Of a DNA stretch of 5,552 nucleotides, positions 1-5,464 are shown one piece after another (within the stretch, counting starts at the first letter, position 1; the number at the start of each line of letters is the position of its first letter). The notes beneath the pieces were generated by a model, which was not told the DNA's origin, did not search any database, and worked only from the letters and a program-made list of their open reading frames with translations. The stretch is from Planctomycetota bacterium. GTDB taxonomy: Bacteria > Planctomycetota > UBA1135 > GCA-002686595. The DNA lies in NCBI GenBank assembly GCA_022447405.1, contig JAKVCE010000166.1, positions 1 through 5,552 of the forward strand, given 5' to 3'. Position numbers and translations under genes: made by a program.

Positions 1-468
1 CTCATACTGGGCGCTGTAGCTCTCGTCGGAGCGGACGAGGTGAGCGAGGGCGAGCCTGTCGCCGTCCATCTCGTGGGCGCTCTCGAGGGGGTGCCTGATC
101 TGCGCCCAGAGCGTGTCGGTGCGGCCGTCCCAGAAGAGCCAGCGGCGACGTCCCACGTCGAAGAGGGTGGGGGTGTTGCGCGTCAGGAGGCCGCGCCCCT
201 CGGGGAGGGAGCGCCCGTCCGTGAAGGCGAGGGCGGGGTCGTGGCAGGTGGCGCAAGAGAAGCGCCCGTCAGGTGAGAGCCGCGCGTCGAAGAAGAGCGC
301 TTGACCGAAGCGCGCCGCGCGCTCGTCATCTGAGACGGCGTTGGTCGGGTCCGGTCGCAGCTCGGGGCGCGGGCTGATACGAGAGAGCTTCCGCGCGAAG
401 CGCTCGGGGGACAGCCCGTCCTGGGGGAGGAGCGCTGCCAGGGTGAACAGGATCGCTGCGCCGTTCAC
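1..468 (-). CDS. Dihaem cytochrome c peroxidase / MauG-family protein, N-terminal part (3' end outside window)
   Basis: An open frame of 156 codons runs from a GTG at 468 to the left edge. Residues 1-16 form a short hydrophobic signal peptide (core AAILFTLAALL). A covalent haem site CATCH lies at residues 72-76, in the family context LFFDARLS (58-65) before it and FTDGR (82-86), RNTP (97-100), FWDGR (112-116) and HEM (132-134) after it. This order is characteristic of bacterial dihaem peroxidases and MauG relatives, which act in the periplasm and use two c-type haems to reduce H2O2 or oxidise a partner protein. W113 matches the position of the conserved inter-haem Trp and E133 the conserved acidic residue near the peroxidatic haem. 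No His lies between residues 77 and 125, so the distal His ligand of classical CCPs appears absent. The second haem site would lie in the missing half; the family is usually about 320-400 residues. The GTG overlaps the TGA of the lipoprotein gene (465-467), which implies coupled translation. The family call is secure; the substrate is unknown. Confidence 0.9.
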   Translation of the reverse strand, partial: MNGAAILFTLAALLPQDGLSPERFARKLSRISPRPELRPDPTNAVSDDERAARFGQALFFDARLSPDGRFSCATCHDPALAFTDGRSLPEGRGLLTRNTPTLFDVGRRRWLFWDGRTDTLWAQIRHPLESAHEMDGDRLALAHLVRSDESYSAQYE

Positions 469-872
469 TCGAGGAAGACCTCCGTCTGTCCGCGCTCCGT
501 CATCGGGCCGTCGCTGACGTCGAAGTAGAGCTCCCAGCGGCCCTCCATATGAAAGAGCATCCCCTCTGCTCGGAAGTGGCCTCCCCCTAAGGGGACCATG
601 CGCGGGAGCCGGTTCATGCCGTGTCGGTGATGGGGCATCGCGGCGTCCACCGCTAACGCCATGTCTCGGTCGGGGTGAGCGCCGTCGGCGGGCAGCGCCT
701 GCGCCTCGATCGTGAAGGGGGCGTTCAGCGGGATCTCGGCGGGCTCGCTGCGCCAGCGGATCCGCCAAGCGCCGTCGTTCGATAGGAGCTCTTCCCCCTC
801 GACGGACCACGTCGGCGGAGCCGGCGCAGCGCACGAGGAGAGGGTGAGCGCGATGATCATGAAGGACCTCAT
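465..872 (-). CDS. YtkA/FixH-like His/Met-rich lipoprotein
   Basis: This 135-residue protein starts at an ATG preceded by a strong Shine-Dalgarno sequence. Residues 1-13 are a lipoprotein signal ending in the lipobox LSSC, with C14 the predicted lipidated cysteine. A Pro/Ala linker follows, then one small domain (about 22-135) of beta-sandwich type. Its core resembles YtkA-like/FixH-like domains: MPHHRHGM at 79-86, a Gly-rich turn with H99 at 95-100, and LFHMEGRWELYFDV at 106-119. The clustered residues H81, H82, H84, M86, H99, H108 and M109 look suited to binding a soft metal such as copper; that is inference, not shown. There is no Asp at the +2 position, so outer-membrane sorting would be expected if Lol rules apply. 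Its start overlaps the NHL gene stop (ATGA) and its stop overlaps the peroxidase start (GTGA). That position suggests it supports the peroxidase, perhaps by metal or redox delivery. Confidence 0.82.
   Translation of the reverse strand: MRSFMIIALTLSSCAAPAPPTWSVEGEELLSNDGAWRIRWRSEPAEIPLNAPFTIEAQALPADGAHPDRDMALAVDAAMPHHRHGMNRLPRMVPLGGGHFRAEGMLFHMEGRWELYFDVSDGPMTERGQTEVFLE
478..483 (-). promoter_or_regulatory. Shine-Dalgarno of the dihaem peroxidase gene
   Basis: The minus strand reads GGAGGT, then 9 bases, then GTG at 468. It lies inside the last codons of the lipoprotein gene. Together with the GTGA overlap it supports the GTG as the peroxidase start. Confidence 0.65.
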
Positions 873-2800
873 CCCTCACCTCCTTCGACGCCCCGGGCCT
901 CGCGGGTGTAGAGGCGAGGTCCGAAGGTCTCCAGGAAAGCGCCGTCTGCGTCATAGACCATCAGCCGGTGGTTCCCGTGATCCACGACGAGGACGCGCCC
1001 CTCCTCGTCCACCTCGACGTCGCGCGGCTGAAAGAACTGATCCTTCCCGAGCCCCTTCGAACCCCAGCTCATGAGGTGCTCTCCGTCGCGGTCAAAGCGA
1101 TCGACGCGGTGCAGCAAGAGATCCGTGACGTAGAAGCCGCCGTCGGAGGCGACGCCCAGCCCAGCCGGGGAGGGGAGCTCCTCGACTAAGACGCTCGGCT
1201 TGTCCCCTTCGACGGGGAAGCTGAGCACCCTGCCAGATGCCTCCTTGAAGCCCGCCTGTGCGTTCGCGTCGGTGACCAAGAGTCGCTCTCCCAGAGGGTC
1301 CCACTCGATGTCGGTGGGGTTCACGAGCTCGGAGCCCCCGAAGGTCTCGACGAGCTCCCAGTCTGAGTCATAGCGCCGGATCTCTCGCGCGCTCTTGTCC
1401 AAGAGGTCGAAGGAGCCGTCGGGCCGCATGGCGAGCGCGCCGCCCTCGACCCCCTCCTCCAAGCGGAGTCCCTTCACGAAGCGGCCGAGGAAGAGGCTGA
1501 AGGCCGGGACCTCGGCGTCGACCTCTCCGAGCCGGAAGAGCTGGAGGCGCTGGTTCCCCGGGTCCAAGGTGAGGAGCGAGCGCGTCTCAGGGGCAAAGGC
1601 CATGCCTGTGAGGCCGAGGAGCCTGCCGTTGGCCGTCCCGCGGCCGCCGAGCTCGCTCACCTGGCGGGGCCCATACTGGCTCCACTCATAGGGCTTCACC
1701 CGGTTCCCCTCGGGCTCGCCGAGGAAGAGGAGCCCGCCTCCGACCGCGATCGTCTCGCCGAGGTGCGGGCTCGCGGTCAGGTCTTGCCAGGAGCGGTCTA
1801 GGCGGCTGAAGCGCTCAGGCTCCTCGCCCAATGCGAAGAGCTGGACGCGGTCGTCCATCGCCTCGGCGACAGCGGCGAGGTCACCAGCCTCAGTGACGGC
1901 GAGGCCGCCTGGGTAGTGCAATTTGCCCTCTCCCTCCCGCGGCATGAGCGCGTGCAGACCCCACTCATAGAGCCACTCGCCCTCGAGGTCGAAGACCTGC
2001 ACGCGGTGGTTGGAGCTGTCCGTGACGTAGACGTGCCCAGCCGCGACCTCGACGCCTGTGGGGTCTGCGAAGAAGCCCGGCGCCCAGCCCCAGTCACCCC
2101 AGCCGAAGAGGTGCTCCCCCTCCGGCGAGAAGACTTGGACGCGGTGGTTGCCCCGGTCGCAGACGTAGACCCGCTCGTCCGCGGAGATGGCGACGTCTGT
2201 CGGGAAGAGCAGCTCGCCGGGCTCGACGCCGCGCGCGCCCACACGTGCGCGCAGCTGGAACTCGGTGCCCTCGCCCTCGTGGCGTGGGTGGTCGAGGAGC
2301 AGCACCTGGTGCAGCAGCGGCTCGACGATCGCGAGGGTGCGCTGGCTCGCGGCGATCGCGCCAGGCTGGTGCAGCAGCTCGTGGACCTCGTTCCCTGGGT
2401 AGGTCTCCATGTCAGAGCTCCCGAGGGCGGCGGAGGAGAGGCGACCCATGACGCTGTCCGTGATCCAGAGCCGCTTGAAGGGGCTGAAGGCGAGGCCGCC
2501 GGGGTGAGCCCTGTGATGTGTGATGGGGTATTTGTTGAGCCTAGGGTCCATCAGCTTGGTCGCGGGGATGGACCCGTCCGCGTCGGGGACGCTCGGAGCT
2601 GTCCTGTCCAGGCGGCGGATGAGGACGCTCCCTCGCAGGGGGTCCGCAACAGCGAGCAGGTCACCGTCGGGGTCGAAGGCGACGACGCTAGGGCTCGGGA
2701 GCTCTTCGAGCGTCTTCAGGTAGGCGCCGAGGCGCTCTTGCGCCGTTCCGCAGAGGCAGAGGGAGATCGCGGAGGCGGTTGTGAGGAGGAGCTGTCGCAT
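869..2800 (-). CDS. Exported NHL-repeat beta-propeller protein
   Basis: This 643-residue protein is read from the ATG at 2800. That start leaves a clean N-terminal Sec signal (MRQLLLTTASAISLCLCGTA, likely cleaved before Q21). The longer GTG start at 2845 would bury the signal behind 15 extra residues. The mature part is made of repeated propeller blades. Clear NHL blades lie near 195-228 (FPTDVAIS, then DRGNHRVQVF), 243-272 (DPTGVEV, then DSSNHRVQVF), 295-324, 398-424 (DPGNQRLQLF), 543-572 and 591-620 (QPRDVEV, then DHGNHRLMVY). Weaker blades fill 35-190 and 330-540. The length suggests two six-bladed propellers or one large irregular one. NHL propellers usually bind protein, peptide or ligand; some are enzymes such as peptidylglycine lyase, but no active site is recognisable here. 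It follows the toroid gene by 51 bases and overlaps the lipoprotein gene by 4 bases, so it is part of the same transcription unit. The specific role is unknown. Confidence 0.88.
   Translation of the reverse strand: MRQLLLTTASAISLCLCGTAQERLGAYLKTLEELPSPSVVAFDPDGDLLAVADPLRGSVLIRRLDRTAPSVPDADGSIPATKLMDPRLNKYPITHHRAHPGGLAFSPFKRLWITDSVMGRLSSAALGSSDMETYPGNEVHELLHQPGAIAASQRTLAIVEPLLHQVLLLDHPRHEGEGTEFQLRARVGARGVEPGELLFPTDVAISADERVYVCDRGNHRVQVFSPEGEHLFGWGDWGWAPGFFADPTGVEVAAGHVYVTDSSNHRVQVFDLEGEWLYEWGLHALMPREGEGKLHYPGGLAVTEAGDLAAVAEAMDDRVQLFALGEEPERFSRLDRSWQDLTASPHLGETIAVGGGLLFLGEPEGNRVKPYEWSQYGPRQVSELGGRGTANGRLLGLTGMAFAPETRSLLTLDPGNQRLQLFRLGEVDAEVPAFSLFLGRFVKGLRLEEGVEGGALAMRPDGSFDLLDKSAREIRRYDSDWELVETFGGSELVNPTDIEWDPLGERLLVTDANAQAGFKEASGRVLSFPVEGDKPSVLVEELPSPAGLGVASDGGFYVTDLLLHRVDRFDRDGEHLMSWGSKGLGKDQFFQPRDVEVDEEGRVLVVDHGNHRLMVYDADGAFLETFGPRLYTREARGVEGGEG
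878..885 (-). promoter_or_regulatory. Strong Shine-Dalgarno of the YtkA/FixH-like lipoprotein gene
   Basis: The minus strand reads AAGGAGGT, then 5 bases, then ATG at 872. It is a near-perfect anti-16S match and lies inside the end of the NHL gene. It fixes the lipoprotein start and suggests independent high initiation as well as coupling through the ATGA overlap. Confidence 0.85.
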
Positions 2801-2803
2801 GTC

Positions 2804-2823
2804 CAGGGGAATAGAACCCCCTG
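2804..2823 (-). repeat. Inverted repeat (hairpin) just upstream of the NHL gene start
   Basis: In the 51-base gap between genes 1 and 2 the minus strand reads CAGGGG, an 8-base loop GTTCTATT, then CCCCTG. This is a perfect 6-base-pair stem that ends 3 bases before the ATG at 2800. No T-run follows, so it is not a canonical intrinsic terminator. No Shine-Dalgarno is visible before the ATG. It could tune initiation of the NHL gene or protect or process the transcript; this is inference. Confidence 0.55.
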
Positions 2824-2851
2824 TTTGAGACGAAGGCAAGCCCACAGAGGT

Positions 2852-5320
2852 TCAGCGTTCCAGGGAGACTTCGCTGAAGCCGGCCTTGCCGTGGTTGCCG
2901 TCTTGCTTGACCCGCTCAAGGATCTCGACCTTGAAGGAGCGGATCTTCTCAGCCTTCTTGAACTCGACGAGGCCCTTCTGGAAGTTGTCTTCGGGGAAGG
3001 CGACCTCGTATGGCTCGTCATCATCACCGTTGATCGTGACCCGCGCCTTCACGATGCGGTCGTAGGACTTCACGTCGAAGAGGTTGGAGCCAGCTGGCGA
3101 GAGCAGGATCCTGCGCGCACGCACGGGACGCGGGAGGCGCACGGTGAGCGTGGGCTTGGGGTCGTCGGCTGCGCAGGCCCAATTCGTGAACTCGAAGCCG
3201 TCGAGGACGTGGGCGGCCTCCTTGGCCAGGGCCTCGTTCTCCTTCTCCTTGCTCTCGTGGTTTCCACGGTTTCGCTCGCTTGAGACGACGGCGGAGGCTT
3301 CGACCGTCTTGAGGAGGTTCTTCCCGCCGGCCTCGGAGTACTCGATCATCCAGTCCTCGAGGAGCCCTTCGACCGGGACCTTGAAGGAGCCGCTCAGGAG
3401 CTCTTCGACCCCGTCCGCGTCTCCAGGCATCGCCTCGGGGCCGAGGACGAAGGCGCGGGCGGTGACCTCGTACTCTCCGCGGGTCTTGAAGGTGTGCCTG
3501 AAGGGGAAGCGCTCGCCGCGCCAAGCCTTCTCTGGGTCGCCAGGTATGCGTGCGACGATCTCGCCATCGATGGAGTACTCGACGCGCACGAGGCGCAGGC
3601 CGCGCGCGACCTCAGGGACGAGCTCCTCTGAAGGTGTGAAGTCTTCAAGCACCCAGTCCGGAAAGCCCGAGAGCCAGACCGTGAGCACGTCAGAGTTTGA
3701 ACCGCGGAGCCAGAGCTCGGTCTCTTCTCCCTCTGCGGCGAAGCTCAGCTTGTCGCCGGGCCCCTTCGCTCCACCGCCAGTGGATGAGGCGGTGGCCTTG
3801 TTCAGGAAGAGCAGCGCGTAGCAGGTCTCGGTCTCGTTGCTCCACTCGCCGCCGCCGCCCTGTCTCTTCGTCAGGTTGTCTGCGCCTGCCTCATACCAGT
3901 TGTATGGCCCGATCATTTCGCGTTCGAGCAGCCCTCCGACGCGCTCTAGCCCATACAGGTAGTAGCGGTGCCTGCCATTCATCCCTGGGTTTCTGGAGAC
4001 AGAGAAATTGACCGTCAGCCAGTTGATGGCGTAGTCGACGCCTCTCTTCACCCGTTGGGCATAGGAGCCTCGCGCGCCGACGCCTTCGAGGCCGATCTGC
4101 AGGCACGCGATGCCAGCCGTTGTCATGGAGCCTGTCGGGCCGTTCTCGTTGGGGTCGCGGTAGGAGAAGCCCGCGAGGCGGTAGCCGGTCCCAGTTCGAC
4201 CCTCCATCCCAGGCGGCGCGTCGATGACCTGGGGGTCATATTGCTTCTCCAAGGTGCCCTCAATGAGCCGCTCCCAGGTCTTGCGCGGGACCTTGACGCC
4301 CATGCTTGAGGCCGCGCGGAGGCCGAGCGCGGCGTACTGGCTGCATGAGAAGTCCCAGCTGCCCCAGGGGTAAGCCCAGAGCCCGGTGGCGCCGCCGCCA
4401 CCCTGGGTCTCGATCAGCATGTCGGTGATCTCTTCCGCCCAGTCGAGGTGCTCTTCGTCTTCGAGCGAGGCGAGCAGCATCAGGAGGCAGCCTGCAGAGT
4501 AGGTGTCCTCGCAGGGGACCTGGCGAAGCCAATTGACCGCACGTTGGATCGTGTGGTCGTCCTTCTTCACGCCGGATTTCACGAGGGCGTAGGCGCTGAG
4601 GGCTGTGAGTCCGGTGGGATGCCTCCCATGGTGTCCCCTCCACGAGCCGTCCCGATGCTGGGCGCGCTTGAGCCAGTCGATCCCGCGATCGATGGCGACG
4701 TTGATCTTCGTCTGGAGCTGGTGGGACTTGGCCAAGGAGGCCTTGCTCCGCCGCGGCTCCGGTCCGCTCAGGAGGTGGTCCCGGTAGATGGGGGGCGAGG
4801 GGTTGGGGCCGAGCCTCATGACCTCCTGGCGGTCCGCGTCGAGCAGGACGAGGTCGTAGTCTCTCAGGCGCTCTTGGCAGCAGTCCGTTCGGTTCCAGAT
4901 CGTGATCTGGTCAATGGGGAGCGGTGCGCTGAGGTCAACCTCCCACCAAGCTTCGAGGGGGGGAGCGCCGTCAGCCGCCTTGGAATCTGTGTGCGAGACG
5001 GAGCCGGCGCTGTGCGCCCCGTCCAGGATCCCGTCGATCGCGAGCCCGGCGCCTCCGCCTTGGTAGGTCGTGGACTGAGAGGCCACCCCCTTGGGCGCGA
5101 CGTTCTCTCTGCCGCTGAAGATCTCGACCTCTGCGAGGGAGAGGATCCTGCCTTCATAGACGGCGGGCGTGTTCACCCCGTCTTTTGTCTCGGCTGCCTT
5201 GAGGAGCTTTCCCTCGCCCTGGACCTCGATCCGCACGTACTGCGCGACGGGCGCCTCTCCCGTAGCAGGGAGAGGGTCCACGGAGGGGATGATGAGGAGC
5301 GGTAGCCAGAGGGGGTTCAT
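2852..5320 (-). CDS. Exported multidomain protein: F-type-lectin-like discoidin, alpha/alpha toroid, Ig-like and C-terminal discoidin-like domains
   Basis: This 822-residue protein is read from the ATG at 5320, which places a hydrophobic stretch (NPLWLPLLII, 2-11) at the N-terminus as a signal. A TTG start at 5395 is possible but would hide it. Residues about 27-182 form an F5/8-type C domain with NVAPKG, AIDGILDG, WWEVDL (125-130) and the signature NRTDCCQERL (143-152), which carries the R-x-D-x4-R pattern of F-type lectins. Residues about 200-510 are a terpenoid-cyclase/prenyltransferase-like toroid. It has QW-like motifs at 217-227 (LKRAQHRDGSW), 306-315 and 487-493, but no DxDD acid, so cyclase activity is unlikely. 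An Ig/PKD-like segment spans about 578-625 (VEYSIDGE to GEYEVTARAF). A charged linker (about 683-703) leads to a second discoidin-like domain at about 665-820, ending FSEVSLER. The likely role is binding glycan or another surface ligand outside the cytoplasm; no catalytic activity can be assigned. It is the first gene of the operon. Confidence 0.85.
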   Translation of the reverse strand: MNPLWLPLLIIPSVDPLPATGEAPVAQYVRIEVQGEGKLLKAAETKDGVNTPAVYEGRILSLAEVEIFSGRENVAPKGVASQSTTYQGGGAGLAIDGILDGAHSAGSVSHTDSKAADGAPPLEAWWEVDLSAPLPIDQITIWNRTDCCQERLRDYDLVLLDADRQEVMRLGPNPSPPIYRDHLLSGPEPRRSKASLAKSHQLQTKINVAIDRGIDWLKRAQHRDGSWRGHHGRHPTGLTALSAYALVKSGVKKDDHTIQRAVNWLRQVPCEDTYSAGCLLMLLASLEDEEHLDWAEEITDMLIETQGGGGATGLWAYPWGSWDFSCSQYAALGLRAASSMGVKVPRKTWERLIEGTLEKQYDPQVIDAPPGMEGRTGTGYRLAGFSYRDPNENGPTGSMTTAGIACLQIGLEGVGARGSYAQRVKRGVDYAINWLTVNFSVSRNPGMNGRHRYYLYGLERVGGLLEREMIGPYNWYEAGADNLTKRQGGGGEWSNETETCYALLFLNKATASSTGGGAKGPGDKLSFAAEGEETELWLRGSNSDVLTVWLSGFPDWVLEDFTPSEELVPEVARGLRLVRVEYSIDGEIVARIPGDPEKAWRGERFPFRHTFKTRGEYEVTARAFVLGPEAMPGDADGVEELLSGSFKVPVEGLLEDWMIEYSEAGGKNLLKTVEASAVVSSERNRGNHESKEKENEALAKEAAHVLDGFEFTNWACAADDPKPTLTVRLPRPVRARRILLSPAGSNLFDVKSYDRIVKARVTINGDDDEPYEVAFPEDNFQKGLVEFKKAEKIRSFKVEILERVKQDGNHGKAGFSEVSLER

Positions 5321-5341
5321 AGGAGAGAGATCGCTGTACAC

Positions 5342-5347
5342 AAAATA
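5342..5347 (-). promoter_or_regulatory. Possible -10 element of the four-gene operon
   Basis: The minus strand reads TATTTT in the only AT-rich patch upstream of gene 1, 21 bases before the ATG at 5320. A -35 at standard spacing would fall near 5365-5370 (CCACAG on the minus strand), which is a poor match to consensus. The promoter, if real, may depend on an activator or use another sigma factor. Confidence 0.25.
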
Positions 5348-5355
5348 CCAAAGCT

Positions 5356-5369
5356 CACAGCCTGCTGTG
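5356..5369. repeat. Perfect 14-base palindrome, operator-like
   Basis: CACAGC-CT-GCTGTG is a perfect 6+6 inverted repeat with a 2-base centre. It lies 36-49 bases upstream of the gene 1 ATG, just upstream of the TATTTT patch, where it would overlap the promoter spacer and -35. The size and symmetry fit a dimeric regulator site; the regulator is unknown. Confidence 0.45.
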
Positions 5370-5382
5370 GGAGTGGGCTGGG

Positions 5383-5448
5383 GTGGTGCGATCAAAGTGG
5401 TGCTTTGGCGCCGTGAGATAGGGCAGGATGACGGTGGAAACGCACCAC
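5383..5448. repeat. Three copies of the heptamer GTGGTGC
   Basis: GTGGTGC occurs at 5383-5389 and 5397-5403 in direct orientation, 14 bases apart start to start. Its reverse complement GCACCAC lies at 5442-5448. The second copy overlaps a small inverted repeat CAAAG-TGGTG-CTTTG (5393-5407). It may be a regulator-binding array, or chance in GC-rich DNA. Confidence 0.3.
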
Positions 5449-5450
5449 CG
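5432..5450 (+). repeat. Hairpin in the leader of the divergent lipoprotein gene
   Basis: CGGTGG, a 7-base loop AAACGCA, then CCACCG form a perfect 6-base-pair GC-rich stem. It ends 4 bases before the AGGAG ribosome binding site, so in the plus transcript it could affect ribosome access or mRNA stability. It could equally be a DNA-level operator. Confidence 0.4.
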
Positions 5451-5454
5451 ATCC

Positions 5455-5459
5455 AGGAG
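5455..5459 (+). promoter_or_regulatory. Shine-Dalgarno of the divergent lipoprotein gene
   Basis: AGGAG is followed by 5 bases and then ATG at 5465. The spacing is ideal and it is the main support for the plus-strand start. A 6-base-pair hairpin (5432-5450) ends 4 bases before it. Confidence 0.7.
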
Positions 5460-5464
5460 CAACC

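Larger units (their letters stand above)
5321..5464. promoter_or_regulatory. Divergent intergenic control region
   Basis: These 144 bases separate the minus-strand operon from the plus-strand lipoprotein gene and must hold promoters for both. The part nearest gene 1 (5331-5360) is locally AT-richer than the surrounding coding DNA. No confident sigma-70 -35/-10 pair can be named in either direction. Several short symmetrical elements, listed separately, lie within it. Confidence 0.7.

Noticed and set aside
2..256. Minus-strand frame giving an 84-residue Arg/Pro-rich peptide at the left edge
   Set aside because: It is out of frame with the peroxidase reading, which contains the CATCH haem site and several family motifs over the same bases.
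2804..2823. Intrinsic terminator between genes 1 and 2
   Set aside because: The stem is only 6 base pairs and no T-run follows on the minus strand.
2801..2845. GTG start at 2845 extending the NHL protein by 15 residues
   Set aside because: It has no Shine-Dalgarno, and the extension would precede a clean Sec signal that begins exactly at the ATG at 2800.
1916..3283. Long open frame on the plus strand (455 codons) crossing the NHL and toroid genes
   Set aside because: It runs antisense across two well-supported genes and the gap between them. Its product is low in recognisable motifs, and such shadows are expected opposite GC-rich genes.
3084..3821. Plus-strand open frame of 245 codons opposite the C-terminal half of gene 1
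   Set aside because: Its product is a Ser/Arg/Pro-rich composition typical of a GC-rich antisense frame, with no signal or motif.
3791..4723. Active squalene-hopene cyclase
   Set aside because: No DxDD motif is present, the length of the toroid is about half that of a cyclase, and the protein has an export signal and appended binding domains.
4448..5305. Plus-strand open frame of 285 codons opposite gene 1
   Set aside because: It lies wholly antisense to the discoidin/toroid region, whose conserved motifs establish the minus strand as coding. No plausible domain was seen in the plus-strand product.
5321..5395. TTG start at 5395 extending gene 1 by 25 residues
   Set aside because: The extension has no Shine-Dalgarno and would put the hydrophobic signal internally. 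It would also make the AT-rich promoter-like patch coding. The ATG at 5320 is preferred.
5405..5433. Sigma-70 promoter for the plus gene (TTGGCG, 17 bases, ATGACG)
   Set aside because: The -35 is fair but the -10 is a poor match, and no better pair was found, so no promoter was called.
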